Positions 8,632-17,660 of a DNA stretch of 64,000 nt are shown here, in pieces. Position numbers and translations under genes: made by a program. Numbering within the stretch: the stretch's first letter is position 1; every line of letters begins with the position of its first letter. The notes under the pieces are model-generated. The model saw nothing but the letters and a program-made list of their open reading frames with translations, made no database searches and was not told the DNA's origin. The stretch comes from Alphaproteobacteria bacterium (lineage in GTDB: Bacteria; Pseudomonadota; Alphaproteobacteria; Rhizobiales; Rhizobiaceae), in contig JAJRQF010000114.1 in the NCBI GenBank assembly GCA_024280375.1, positions 25,252 through 89,251 on the forward strand, given 5' to 3'.

Positions 8632-9792
8632 TTACCCGACTTTGCCCTCATAGGCCTGTTCGTACAACCTCACGCAATCGGCGACTTCAAGCTTGACCGG
8701 GTTACCGCTGGCGGTTGGATCAACCACCGCCATTTCAGCCAGCCGGGTAAATTGATTGTTGCCGACATTGATTTCCTTAATTGTGTGAGGAATGCCAAGG
8801 CTTTGCCTTGATTCCAGCACCCAATCCATGAAGCCGGAAAAGCTGCCTTTAATACCCAGCCAATGGGTGAGGCGTTCAATTTTGTCTTCAATTGCCGGGC
8901 GATTATGCATCAGCATATAGGGCATGAAGATCGAATTGGTGAGGCCGTGTGGTGTGTGGTAGACCGCGCCAACCGGGTGGGAAAGCGAGTGAATGCCGCC
9001 AAGGCCCTTTTGGAAGGCAACTGCACCCATAGCGGCGGCTGAAAGCATATGGCCGCGGGCTTCGATATCGCTGCCATCCTTATAGGCGCGCGGCAGATAT
9101 TCCTTGACCAGACGCATTCCCTCAACCGCAATACCTTCTGACATCGGGTGATAGGAAGGCGCACAATAGGCCTCAAGACAATGAATGAACGCATCCATGC
9201 CGGTGCCAGCGGTGAAGTTCGGCGGCAGGCCAACGGTTAGTTCGGCGTCACAAATAACCTCTGCCGGTAGCATTTTCGGGTGGAAGATGACCTTTTTTGT
9301 TTCGGTCTCTTCATTGGTGATAACACCGGCGCGGCCAACTTCAGAGCCGGTGCCAGCGGTAGTTGGTACGGCGACGATTGGGGCAATGCCATCCGGGTCG
9401 GCACGGGTCCACCAGTCGCCGACATCTTCAAAATCCCACATTGGGCGGGTTTGGCCCAGCATAAAGGCAATGGTTTTTGCCGCATCAAGTGCAGAGCCGC
9501 CACCAAATGCAACAACGCCATCATGGCCACCATCGCGCATGACCTTCAGGCCATCTTCAACATTGCGGGCGGTTGGGTTTGGTTGCACATCGGAAAATAC
9601 CCCGGTTTCCAGACCAGCACCGGCAAGCACATCGAGTGCTTTTTTGGTGATCGGCAGAGATACAATGCCCGGATCTGTGACAAATAATGGCTTTGAGATT
9701 CCAGCAGATTTGCAGGCATCGCCAAGTTCGGAAATTCGACCAGCGCCAAAACGAATGGAGGTCGGGTAAGACCAGTTAGCGGAAATGCTCAT
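8632..9792 (-). CDS. Iron-containing alcohol dehydrogenase (group III)
   Basis: A 386-residue Fe-ADH. The NAD-binding GGGSALDAAKTIA motif, the GTGSEVG segment and metal ligands (DAELTVGLPP...TGMDAFIHCLEAY then GGIHSLSHPVGAVYHTPHG, giving one Asp and three His) are all present. AGGAA before ATG supports the start. It is followed on its upstream side by an aldehyde dehydrogenase 34 bp away in the same direction, so the pair could oxidise an alcohol to an acid in two steps. Substrates in this family range from methanol and ethanol to hydroxybutyrate and lactaldehyde; none can be chosen here. Confidence 0.92.
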   Translation of the reverse strand: MSISANWSYPTSIRFGAGRISELGDACKSAGISKPLFVTDPGIVSLPITKKALDVLAGAGLETGVFSDVQPNPTARNVEDGLKVMRDGGHDGVVAFGGGSALDAAKTIAFMLGQTRPMWDFEDVGDWWTRADPDGIAPIVAVPTTAGTGSEVGRAGVITNEETETKKVIFHPKMLPAEVICDAELTVGLPPNFTAGTGMDAFIHCLEAYCAPSYHPMSEGIAVEGMRLVKEYLPRAYKDGSDIEARGHMLSAAAMGAVAFQKGLGGIHSLSHPVGAVYHTPHGLTNSIFMPYMLMHNRPAIEDKIERLTHWLGIKGSFSGFMDWVLESRQSLGIPHTIKEINVGNNQFTRLAEMAVVDPTASGNPVKLEVADCVRLYEQAYEGKVG

Positions 9793-9826
9793 GGATGTTC
9801 CTGTGTGTTCCTGAAGTGATGATTAT

Positions 9827-11221
9827 TTATTTTGTGTCAGTACGAAGATGAAAGCTCTTTGGACGGGTGAGCGATTCATAGCCAAGTGCCGACAATGTGC
9901 AGCCGCGCCCGGTGTTTTTAACACCGGTCCAGGCAAGTGCCGGATCGAGATAATCGCAACGGTTCATAAAGACCGTTCCGGTTTCCAATCGGTCGCCAAT
10001 TCTTTCAGCCGCATCGACATCCTGGGTCCAGATTGCCGCCGTCAGTCCAAGGTCAGAATCGTTCATCAGGTTTATCGCGTCTTCATCATTGGCAACCTTC
10101 ATAATGCCAACCACCGGGCCAAAGCTTTCTTCGCGCATGATTGACATGGTGTGGTCAACTTCGGTCATAATTTGCGGGGCCATATAGGCGGAACCCGGGC
10201 TGGCAAGCGGGAAATCGGCCGGATCAATATGCGGCGTGGCACCGGCTGCGATTGCCTCATTTATCTGTTTGCGGACAAAATCTGCCGCCTGCGGCTTGAT
10301 CATCGGCCCAAGGGTGGTTGCCTCATCCAGCGGATCGCCAAGCACATAGGAATTAGCGACTTTCACCATGCCTTCGACGAATGCGTCATAAACATCCTCA
10401 TGGACGTAAATACGTTCAATCCCGCAGCAAGATTGACCGGAATTGAAGAAAACGCCGTCGGCGAGATTTTCAATTGCGTGTTCCAGATCGCAGTCAGCGC
10501 GCACATAGGCGGGGTCTTTGCCGCCAAGTTCAAGGCCGACCGGAATGAAATGGCCAACCGCCAATTCTTCCATTTGACGGCCAGCATCGACCGAGCCGGT
10601 GAAACAAACCATGTCGACAAAACCGCCGCCGATCACTTCGCCGGTCTGGCGGTGATCCATAACTATATTGGTGAATATGCCTTCGGGAATACCTGCCGCA
10701 TCAAAGGCCTGTTGAAAACGATCGCCGACCGCCAAAGTGTGGGAGGCGTGTTTGAGCACAACCGCATTGCCGGCCATCAATGCCGGAATGACCGAGTTTA
10801 CGGTTGTCAAATAAGGGAAATTCCACGGCGCTATGGTAAGAATAGTGCCAAGCGGTTCGCGGCGGATATAGCGTTTGAAACCAGATTTTTCGCCCGGGTC
10901 CACATCTGCGAGCTTTTCAGCGGCCACTTCAATCATATAACGGGCACGCTCTTCAAAGCCGCCGAGTTCTCCGGCTGCATAACGAATAGGGCGGCCCATT
11001 TGCCAGGCAAGCTCCGGCCCGATCTCATCGGCCATTTCCAGCATTGCATCAACCGCTTTGGTGCAAAATTCTGCCCGTTCTGCAACAGAAAGTGCTTTCC
11101 ATGCCGGTAATGCTGAATGGGCATTGGAAAGTTTTTCGTGAATTTCTCGGGTAGTTGCAACTGGATGTTCTTTGTAAATAGAACCATCAACAGGGGAAAT
11201 GCATTTAATCAGCTTTGGCAA
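9827..11221 (-). CDS. NAD(P)-dependent aldehyde dehydrogenase
   Basis: A 464-residue ALDH superfamily enzyme. The general base is Glu231 in LELGGKDP and the nucleophile Cys265 in NSGQSCCGIER; APWNFPY (131-137) and FTGS (207-210) complete the core. The start is TTG (MPKLIKC) with an AAGGATG ribosome site 6 nt upstream; no in-frame ATG fits. Its length is slightly below the usual 480-500, at the N-terminus. It precedes an iron alcohol dehydrogenase in the same direction. Succinate-semialdehyde or aminoaldehyde oxidation is possible given the nearby polyamine-type importer, but this is inference. Confidence 0.9.
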   Translation of the reverse strand: MPKLIKCISPVDGSIYKEHPVATTREIHEKLSNAHSALPAWKALSVAERAEFCTKAVDAMLEMADEIGPELAWQMGRPIRYAAGELGGFEERARYMIEVAAEKLADVDPGEKSGFKRYIRREPLGTILTIAPWNFPYLTTVNSVIPALMAGNAVVLKHASHTLAVGDRFQQAFDAAGIPEGIFTNIVMDHRQTGEVIGGGFVDMVCFTGSVDAGRQMEELAVGHFIPVGLELGGKDPAYVRADCDLEHAIENLADGVFFNSGQSCCGIERIYVHEDVYDAFVEGMVKVANSYVLGDPLDEATTLGPMIKPQAADFVRKQINEAIAAGATPHIDPADFPLASPGSAYMAPQIMTEVDHTMSIMREESFGPVVGIMKVANDEDAINLMNDSDLGLTAAIWTQDVDAAERIGDRLETGTVFMNRCDYLDPALAWTGVKNTGRGCTLSALGYESLTRPKSFHLRTDTK

Positions 11222-11412
11222 AACAGCATCCTTAAACTGGTGTATTTAATTGATCCCGGCCCGTTTGTGGGCCAAACCTTTGAACAGCATATTCACCATT
11301 GCGAAGAATTATTCAATGATTATTTTGCGACATTTATTGACGTTATTTGTATTGTTGTTTTGATGGAATTCTACTTGATTTGAGTTCTGGATTTGATCTG
11401 AAAGGTGGACCA

Positions 11413-12474
11413 ATGGCTATTCCAACGACTTGTATCGGGGCCTACCCGAAACCGAACTATGTGCCGATTGTTGACTGGTTTCAGCAACAGGGCGGATTGA
11501 GCGCCTCGGCGGGCGATGTTACCCGGCAGGCCAGTGCTGCATTGGAAAGCTATAGTGATGAAGATGAGGCATTGTTTATACGTGCAACAAATGCGGCCGT
11601 AAGCGATCAGGTTGCCGCCGGCATTGATATTCCAAGCGACGGGGAACAGCGGCGTGAAAATTATATTCACTATCATTGCCGACATCTGAACGGTTTTGAT
11701 TTTCAAAACCTGACCAAAAGGGTATTGCGTGATGGTGCCTATGAGGCGGAGCTTCCATCAATTTTCGGGAAAATCACACCAAAGGGTAATAATTTTCTCA
11801 ATCGTGATTTTGAAATTGCGCAGGGTTTTACCGACCGCCCGGTGAAAATTACCGTGCCCGGCCCGATGACTATTATGGATACAACGGCAAACAGTTTCTA
11901 CGATGACGAGAAACAATTGGCGCGTGATTTGGCCGATGCGCTAAACTTTGAAATTCGGGCACTGGCTGATGCCGGGTGTCGCTATATTCAGGTGGATGAA
12001 CCGGTTTTTGCGCGCAATGTGGCAAGGGCGCTTGATTTTGGCATGGAATGTCTCGACCGGTGTTTTCACGGGGTTCCGGATGAGGTAACCCGCGTTATGC
12101 ATATGTGCTGCGGGTATCCTGAAAAGCTTGATGATGCGGACTACAAAAAAGCAGAGCCATCCAGCTATTTTTTGTTGGCTGACGCAATTGATGCATCAAC
12201 GATTAATCAGGTATCGCTTGAGGATGCACACCGATATAACGATCTTGCATTGCTGGAAAAATTTACCCGCACAAGCGTTATATTTGGTGCTGTGGCGATT
12301 GCCGACAGTCGTGTGGAGACGGTCGAAGGTATTAAAACGCGGCTGAAGCAGGCATTGAACCATATTGATCACGACCGGTTGTTGGCGGCTCCCGATTGCG
12401 GGTTGGCAATTTTGGGGCGAGAATTGGCGATGACTAAACTTGCCAACCTTTGTGAGGCGGCAAAATTTGTTTGA
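11413..12474 (+). CDS. Cobalamin-independent methionine synthase-like protein (MetE C-terminal domain)
   Basis: About 353 residues from ATG 11413, which has AAAGGTGG just upstream; the frame is open for 22 further codons without a better start. It corresponds only to the C-terminal catalytic barrel of MetE. Zinc-ligand motifs are MHMCCGYP (His and Cys) and the late PDCGLAILG (Cys). QVDEPVFARN and SDGEQRRENY fit the methyl-acceptor side. Stand-alone proteins of this type transfer methyl groups, sometimes from corrinoid or small methyl donors rather than methyl-folate. It sits upstream of a polyamine-type ABC importer and divergent from the ALDH/ADH pair. True substrate unknown. Confidence 0.82.
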   Translation: MAIPTTCIGAYPKPNYVPIVDWFQQQGGLSASAGDVTRQASAALESYSDEDEALFIRATNAAVSDQVAAGIDIPSDGEQRRENYIHYHCRHLNGFDFQNLTKRVLRDGAYEAELPSIFGKITPKGNNFLNRDFEIAQGFTDRPVKITVPGPMTIMDTTANSFYDDEKQLARDLADALNFEIRALADAGCRYIQVDEPVFARNVARALDFGMECLDRCFHGVPDEVTRVMHMCCGYPEKLDDADYKKAEPSSYFLLADAIDASTINQVSLEDAHRYNDLALLEKFTRTSVIFGAVAIADSRVETVEGIKTRLKQALNHIDHDRLLAAPDCGLAILGRELAMTKLANLCEAAKFV

Positions 12475-12683
12475 ATTCACTCGGAATTTTGTCGAAATAA
12501 TTCAATTTAAAGTGATGGAATAAAACTGATTTCTGCAATCGTTATATTCTGGACTCTTATTCTTTAATGATCTGGACCCAATTTATTTTTCAATAAGGCC
12601 TTCCAATATGCATTGACCACCGTATAGTGCGGTAGAGTCCGTGACTATAACTCTTGGCTTGCGCAATAAGAAAACAATATGCG

Positions 12684-12697
12684 CGTGACAGTTCACG
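12684..12697. promoter_or_regulatory. Short dyad CGTGA-N4-TCACG
   Basis: Perfect 5-bp arms (12684-12688 and 12693-12697) about 145 bp before the binding-protein start. It could be an operator half-site pair or a small RNA stem; too short to decide. Confidence 0.25.
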
Positions 12698-12719
12698 GCG
12701 AGGAGGCGATCATATTTTA

Positions 12720-12818
12720 ATGCACGCGCAAAGTGCCATAAACACGTTGAAATTGTGTGTTAAATCGTTCAGACTTATTCGAATTCGAAACCATTCGAAT
12801 TCTTACGAACCTTGTTGA
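12720..12818 (+). CDS. Candidate 32-residue leader peptide
   Basis: ATG at 12720 opens a 32-codon frame ending in TGA at 12816-12818, 24 bp before the binding-protein start. AGGAGG (12701-12706) lies 13 nt upstream, which is long for efficient initiation. The predicted peptide is basic in its middle (KSFRLIRIRN). A 9-bp hairpin (12781-12802) falls inside its last third, which would let ribosome movement alter the structure next to the downstream start. No family is recognised; it may simply be chance. Confidence 0.25.
   Translation: MHAQSAINTLKLCVKSFRLIRIRNHSNSYEPC
12781..12802. promoter_or_regulatory. Perfect 9-bp inverted repeat before the binding-protein gene
   Basis: GAATTCGAA (12781-12789) and TTCGAATTC (12794-12802) with a 4-nt loop; the left side also forms the 12-bp palindrome TTCGAATTCGAA (12778-12789). 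It ends about 26 nt before the GGGAG ribosome site region. It could be a DNA operator or an RNA stem. Confidence 0.45.
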
Positions 12819-12841
12819 AGGTTAAAAAGGGAGAATACTTA

Positions 12842-13996
12842 ATGAAACAAAAAACCAACTCAACACTGCAGGCTGCTAAAGACTTTAGCCGTCGTACGGT
12901 GATTAAGGGCGGTGCAGCAGCTGGTGCAGTAGCATTGACCAGTCCAATGTTTATTCGCAATGCGCGTGCGGCAGGCGAAATTAACATTTTAATGTGGTCA
13001 GACTATCTGCCAGAAGGTTTCATTGCCGGGTTTAAAGAAAAAACCGGCATTAAAATCAACTTCACCGGCATTGGTTCGAATGAAGAGATCATCAACAAAA
13101 TGAAGGCCAATAAAGGCCAGGGTTTTGATCTTGTCTCACCAACCAACAACCAGAACCTCGAGTGGGGTCCACTTGAATTGCTGCAACCTTTTGATATGGC
13201 ACGCGTAAAGATTGACAAGGTCAATCCTGCAATGGCTAAAATCGGCTCCGATGGCTGGAACTTTAATGGCAAGGGTATTCACTGGGTTCCTCATATCTGG
13301 GGTACTGAAGGTGTTGCCTGGCGTACTGATCTTTGGGCTCCTGAAGGTGGCGTTCCTAGTTACGGTGATATCTGGTCAGAAGCCAATGCTGGCAAAACCA
13401 TGATTCGTCCGCATTCCGGCATGCTGTGTGCAGGTCTTTATATGGAATCAATCGGCGAATTGGATAAAGGCGCAATGTGGGGAGCTTATGAATCAGAAGC
13501 TGCTATGCGTCCGATTTGGCAGAAAGTTACTGATTGGTGTATTGCCCGCAAAGCTAACCTCAAACTTCTTTGGAATGATGCGGATAGCCAGAAAAACGGT
13601 CTTCTCAAAGAGGGCGTTATTGTTGGTCAGGCTTGGGATGGTCCACCATTGTCACTCAAGACTGCCGGTGAGCCTGTACAGTATCAGGCACCTAAAGAAG
13701 GTGCTATGGCATGGGTTGATGGTATTTCAATGCCGATCGGTGCGAAGAACACTGACGAAATTTATGCATTCCTTGAATATGCCTATGAGTCCAAGCCTGC
13801 TGGCGAAGCCATCAATAAACATGGTTATAATTCACCTGTTCTTGGTGCTGATCAGGCTGCTAATGCAAACTACAAAAAGAACTTTGCAGAAGCTTATCCA
13901 GGGGACGCTCTTTCCAACCTTAACCCATGGCCACCACAGGCTCCATGGTATGCGAAAGTGCGTACAGAATATGTAAACAAGTTTAAAAGCTCATAA
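12842..13996 (+). CDS. Periplasmic solute-binding protein, polyamine/POPT ABC family
   Basis: 384 residues from ATG 12842, preceded by GGGAG. The N-terminus is a twin-arginine signal (SRRTVIKGG then AAAGAVALTS), with cleavage near ARA. The mature part matches PotD/PotF-type bacterial solute-binding proteins: NILMWSDYLPEGFI, the EEIINKMK helix, WGTEGVAW and late AGEAINKHGYNSP. Codons here favour T-ending forms (ggt, gct, ctt) more than in neighbours, as in highly expressed genes. It leads an operon with an ATPase and two permeases. Putrescine, spermidine or another amine/betaine is likely; the ligand cannot be fixed. Confidence 0.88.
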   Translation: MKQKTNSTLQAAKDFSRRTVIKGGAAAGAVALTSPMFIRNARAAGEINILMWSDYLPEGFIAGFKEKTGIKINFTGIGSNEEIINKMKANKGQGFDLVSPTNNQNLEWGPLELLQPFDMARVKIDKVNPAMAKIGSDGWNFNGKGIHWVPHIWGTEGVAWRTDLWAPEGGVPSYGDIWSEANAGKTMIRPHSGMLCAGLYMESIGELDKGAMWGAYESEAAMRPIWQKVTDWCIARKANLKLLWNDADSQKNGLLKEGVIVGQAWDGPPLSLKTAGEPVQYQAPKEGAMAWVDGISMPIGAKNTDEIYAFLEYAYESKPAGEAINKHGYNSPVLGADQAANANYKKNFAEAYPGDALSNLNPWPPQAPWYAKVRTEYVNKFKSS

Positions 13997-14026
13997 GCTT
14001 TTTGATTTGCACATTCTTCAACAATG

Positions 14027-14050
14027 TCTCTGGGCAGGTTTGCCCGGAGA
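14027..14050 (+). other. Hairpin after the binding-protein gene
   Basis: TCTCTGGGCA (14027-14036) and TGCCCGGAGA (14041-14050) pair over 10 bp with one G-T and a 4-nt loop. No strong U-run follows. Stems at this place in ABC operons typically protect the abundant binding-protein mRNA while letting some transcription through to the ATPase. Confidence 0.6.
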
Positions 14051-14153
14051 TTGCCTTTCTATTTTGTGAGGTGAATTTGAAATTAAATGCGGTTTTGCGC
14101 TAAATAATTGCAAAATAGCCGGCTCGAAATGGGCCTGATCTGGGGAGGTCTCA

Positions 14154-15263
14154 ATGAGTTCTGGTGTAAGCGTTGATTTGCAGGATATGTGGATCAAGTT
14201 TGGCGATTTTGTTGCCGTTCGTGAAGCGAATGTAAATATTAAAGGCGGCGATTTCTTCTCGTTTTTGGGGCCTTCGGGTTGTGGTAAAACTACGATTTTA
14301 CGGGCGGTTTCCGGGTTTCTTGAGCCAAGCGATGGCAACATCTTAATCGGTGGCGAGAACATGATCGGCAAAGGCCCAAATGAGCGGCCGACTGCATTGA
14401 TCTTCCAAAATCTTGCACTCTTTCCGTTGATGAAAGTCTGGGAAAATATTGCATTTTCTATGGAAGTTCGCGGTGCCAGTGCTGGCGAGAGGCGTAAACG
14501 GGCAGACGAGCTGTTGGATATGATTGCGCTTTCAGACCAGGGTGACAAACTGCCTTCTGAATTGTCGGGTGGCCAAAAGCAGCGGGTGGCGATTGCCCGT
14601 GCACTTTGTGCTGAACCTGATGTATTGTTGCTTGACGAGCCTCTTTCAGCATTGGATTTGAAGTTGCGCCAACATATGCGTACAGAGCTTCGAGAAATTC
14701 AAAAACGCGTCGGCATTACATTTATTTACATCACCCATGACCAGGGTGAAGCGCTGACCATGTCTGATAGTGTGGCGGTTATGAAAGCCGGTATTATTGA
14801 TCAGATTGCCGATGGCAAGTCTATTTACGATGATCCATCAACAGCATTTGTGGCCTCATTCGTGGGCGAAAACAATTGTTTCCGTGGCAAGATTTCCAAG
14901 ATTATCGATGGTCAGGCAGTCATTGATTCCAACCGAACCGGCGCTTTACGTGGCCGCATTGCAACCGGTGCTCAAGGTAAATTGAGCGTTGGCGATGATG
15001 CGATGATGTTCATTCGACCGGAAGGGTTGAGCCTAACGGATAAAGAAGCCTCCGATACGCGGATAATGGCTGAGGTTCATCACTCTGAGTTTGAGGGCCA
15101 AAGCTATAATGTCTTCCTTGAGGGTACCGAGGGCAAGGAAATGAAAATGGCGCTGACCAATCGAGGGGAAGCGCAGCTGTTTGATGCCGGATCCAATTTG
15201 AAGATTAGTTTTGATGCCAATCAGGCGGTCATTGTGCCCGTCGGCGAACTGGCGAGTGAGTGA
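14154..15263 (+). CDS. ABC transporter ATP-binding protein, PotA type
   Basis: A 369-residue ATPase that powers the importer. Walker A GPSGCGKTT, Q-loop FQNLALFPLM, signature LSGGQKQRVAIARAL, Walker B VLLLDEPLSALD and switch His in YITHDQGEAL are all intact. A C-terminal TOBE-like regulatory domain (about 245-365) follows, as in PotA and related carbohydrate/polyamine ATPases. Its last codons overlap the first permease, so the operon is tightly coupled. GGGGAGG precedes the ATG. Confidence 0.93.
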   Translation: MSSGVSVDLQDMWIKFGDFVAVREANVNIKGGDFFSFLGPSGCGKTTILRAVSGFLEPSDGNILIGGENMIGKGPNERPTALIFQNLALFPLMKVWENIAFSMEVRGASAGERRKRADELLDMIALSDQGDKLPSELSGGQKQRVAIARALCAEPDVLLLDEPLSALDLKLRQHMRTELREIQKRVGITFIYITHDQGEALTMSDSVAVMKAGIIDQIADGKSIYDDPSTAFVASFVGENNCFRGKISKIIDGQAVIDSNRTGALRGRIATGAQGKLSVGDDAMMFIRPEGLSLTDKEASDTRIMAEVHHSEFEGQSYNVFLEGTEGKEMKMALTNRGEAQLFDAGSNLKISFDANQAVIVPVGELASE

Positions 15264-15268
15264 TCGTC

Positions 15269-16192
15269 ATGAATGGATTTATGAAAGATTACTTCAGAAG
15301 GAACGGCACCCTGATGGGGTGGATGTTGCTTATCCTGGTTTTGTTCTGGACGGTCATGCTGATCATCCTGCCTCAGCTTTATATGTTCGACCTGTCGTTC
15401 CATCCGAATTTGCCGCCGCCGGAAATGGGTGGCCCGAAAGATCACCATACACTTGAGAATTATAAGTATCTGGTATTTGGTGCGCCGGGGAATGAGGATG
15501 GCTATAATAAAGTCGATCTGCTGGTTTTTGTGCGAACGCTCATTGCTGCAGCGTTTGTTACAGTAATCGATCTGATGTTGTGTTATCCAATTGCTTACTT
15601 TTTGGGGCAAACCAAGGGTGGCGGCTTCATCCGTATCCTTGTTCTGTTGCTGATTATTCCTTATTGGATCAACGAAATTCTTCGCGCCTTTGCGTTCAGA
15701 ATTATATTTGGCGATAGTGGTGTCATCAACGAATTCCTGATACTTTTCAGTGTCATTGATAGTCCAATTGACTTTATTCGGGCCAACGTGGCGCTCTATG
15801 CCGGGCTTGGCTATGCCTATATTCTGTTGATGATTTTCCCGATGTACAATGTTATCGAGAGCCTTGATCGCAACCAGATTGAAGCGGCTCGGGATATGGG
15901 AGCATCGTGGGTAACCATTCACAGACGCGTGGTAATTCCCTACGCTAAACCCGGTATTGCATCTGGTTGTACTATGGTCTTCATGTTGTCAGCCGGTGCA
16001 TTGGCCGCACCGCAAATTCTCGGCGGGCCTTCAAGTTTGTGGTTTACCCAACTGGTTTACCAGTGGTTCAACACCGGTAGTAACTGGACGCAGGCATCAT
16101 CCTACGCGATCGTGTTGTTGGGAGCGTGTTTGGTCATTGTTTTGACCGTCATGCGCTTGTTTAAAGTGAACATGGGGGATATTGGCAAATGA
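15269..16192 (+). CDS. ABC transporter permease, PotB type
   Basis: About 307 residues from ATG 15269; an in-frame GTG at 15260 overlapping the ATPase stop is an alternative. Six membrane helices and the cytoplasmic EAA loop (EAARDMGASWVTIHRRVVIPYAKPG) that docks on the ATPase are visible. A periplasmic loop of about 60 residues follows the first helix. It overlaps the next permease by four bases. Belongs to the binding-protein-dependent permease family and is the first of two non-identical membrane subunits. Confidence 0.9.
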   Translation: MNGFMKDYFRRNGTLMGWMLLILVLFWTVMLIILPQLYMFDLSFHPNLPPPEMGGPKDHHTLENYKYLVFGAPGNEDGYNKVDLLVFVRTLIAAAFVTVIDLMLCYPIAYFLGQTKGGGFIRILVLLLIIPYWINEILRAFAFRIIFGDSGVINEFLILFSVIDSPIDFIRANVALYAGLGYAYILLMIFPMYNVIESLDRNQIEAARDMGASWVTIHRRVVIPYAKPGIASGCTMVFMLSAGALAAPQILGGPSSLWFTQLVYQWFNTGSNWTQASSYAIVLLGACLVIVLTVMRLFKVNMGDIGK

Positions 16193-17496
16193 GGGATCAA
16201 CCACTTCTTATCCGCATTGGAATGTCGCTCTATTTATTGATGTTCTTCACCTATCTGCTCGGGCCTTTGGTTCTGATGGGGATAACGGCCTTTAACTCGG
16301 CGTCATTTCCGCAGATTTCTCCGTGGGAGATATTTTCATTTGAATGGTTTTCGAAGCTGTTTGCCGATGATCGCATTCTGGAAGGCCTAAAAAACTCGCT
16401 TTATGTGGGTTTCTTTACGGTCATATTGTCTGTTTCAATGGGCCTTGCCGGCGCGTTGATATTGACCCAAATCTGGCCAAAATTGCGGGCAACCTATTAC
16501 ACGCTCATTATTGCGCCAATTCTGGTGCCGGGTGTGGTGATCGGGATTTCCACCCTGGTTTTCTGGGCAGAAATTAATCGGATACTCGGCCTGTCGCCTG
16601 ACAGTTTTTTAGCCAATGGTATTTTTCTAACCGTGCTTGGGCAATCTACCTTTATTGCTTCCTATTGCATGCTGGTATTTGTGGCGCGCTTACAGCGCTA
16701 CGATATCGGATTGACTGAGGCGGCGCTTGATTTGGGTGCCAGCCATCTACAGGCTTTCAGAAAAATTCAACTGCCATTCCTGTTTCCGGCTATGGCATCT
16801 TCGGCGGTGTTGGCATTTTTGGCTTCGTTTGAGAATTATAATACTTCGATATTTACCCATCAGAAATTTGCTACATTGACGATTATTCTGTCGCAAAAGG
16901 TTCGATACGGTATTGATCCTTCGATTTCAGCATTGGCATTTATCATTGTCTGTTTGACCGTGTTCTTTGCTCTTCTAAATGAGGTTCGGACCAGACGGGC
17001 ACAATTGGCAGTTGCTAATGGTGCACCTGTTGGTGCTGTGACAAGTGGCTTTAAGGCGCCAAGTTTCTTTGCTGGAAACCCTGCCGCGGTTGTCTTTGCA
17101 TTATTTGTCGCGGGTGTTGTTGCAACTGTTGCTATCTCTCAGGTCTATGATCCGGAGCCTGCAAAATCGGTCTTGTTGAAAGAAAAACGGGCAGCTCAGG
17201 AACTGCGCATTCAGGCACTTCAGCAACGCTTGAAAGATAAGCGTTTGCAGAAGAAAATGAAGGGACCTGATATTTTCAATGAGGAAAAAGTTGGGGCTAA
17301 GCCCAAGAGCCCAGGTGCCAAAACTTTTGGTAACGTCTTTGCACCTAATAATCTTGAAGATGCTGCGGGCTCTGCTAAAGACAAAAACGGCCTTAAATCC
17401 AAAAGTCCGGGTGTGAATACCTTTGGCAATGTCTTTGCGCCGACCAATTTGGAAGATGCCGCCGGTTCAAAGAAAAAGGATGCGCCGAAGGAATAG
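16189..17496 (+). CDS. ABC transporter permease, PotC type, with unusual repeat-bearing C-terminal tail
   Basis: The first 270 residues are a normal PotC-like permease with the EAA loop (EAALDLGASHLQAFRKIQLP, 177-196). The protein then goes on for about 165 residues, whereas the family normally stops near 260-280. The tail has an extra hydrophobic helix (298-317), a charged helix likely to form a coiled coil (325-358), and two 25-residue repeats at 371-395 and 403-427 that agree at 21 of 25 positions and share TFGNVFAP and NLEDAAGS. The stop is followed by a dispersed repeat and a terminator. No known domain was recognised in the tail. Confidence 0.88.
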   Translation: MRDQPLLIRIGMSLYLLMFFTYLLGPLVLMGITAFNSASFPQISPWEIFSFEWFSKLFADDRILEGLKNSLYVGFFTVILSVSMGLAGALILTQIWPKLRATYYTLIIAPILVPGVVIGISTLVFWAEINRILGLSPDSFLANGIFLTVLGQSTFIASYCMLVFVARLQRYDIGLTEAALDLGASHLQAFRKIQLPFLFPAMASSAVLAFLASFENYNTSIFTHQKFATLTIILSQKVRYGIDPSISALAFIIVCLTVFFALLNEVRTRRAQLAVANGAPVGAVTSGFKAPSFFAGNPAAVVFALFVAGVVATVAISQVYDPEPAKSVLLKEKRAAQELRIQALQQRLKDKRLQKKMKGPDIFNEEKVGAKPKSPGAKTFGNVFAPNNLEDAAGSAKDKNGLKSKSPGVNTFGNVFAPTNLEDAAGSKKKDAPKE

Positions 17497-17505
17497 GTGC
17501 GTTCT

Positions 17506-17560
17506 AGAGCGATTCATCTTTGGATAGAATCGCTCTAATTTCTTTCGCTCACGGCATTTT
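17506..17560. repeat. Dispersed repeat, copy 2, with perfect 10-bp stem
   Basis: AGAGCGATTC (17506-17515) and GAATCGCTCT (17527-17536) form a perfect stem with an 11-nt loop. The stretch, including the following TCACGGC block, is similar to that at 8521-8577. It lies nine bases after the permease stop. Confidence 0.6.
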
Positions 17561-17660
17561 GGTGCTGTGCACCAGCCTTCGCGGGAGCGATGCATCCGCA
17601 TCGGGCTGCTCTTCGCAGCCTGACCGCTTCCATGTAAACATGACGCGCTCAAAAACAGCA

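Larger units (their letters stand above)
12475..12841. other. Long leader region before the ABC importer
   Basis: This 367-bp stretch holds no full-length gene. It contains two perfect dyads (CGTGA-4-TCACG at 12684-12697 and GAATTCGAA-4-TTCGAATTC at 12781-12802), a strong AGGAGG at 12701-12706 and a 32-codon open frame after it. The unusual length and structure suggest post-initiation control of the binding-protein gene. No sigma-70 promoter could be placed with confidence. Confidence 0.45.

Noticed and set aside
10151..11110. A 319-codon open frame on the plus strand across the aldehyde dehydrogenase
   Set aside because: It is antisense to a clear enzyme with all catalytic motifs, has no family resemblance and no ribosome site; it is a codon-bias shadow.
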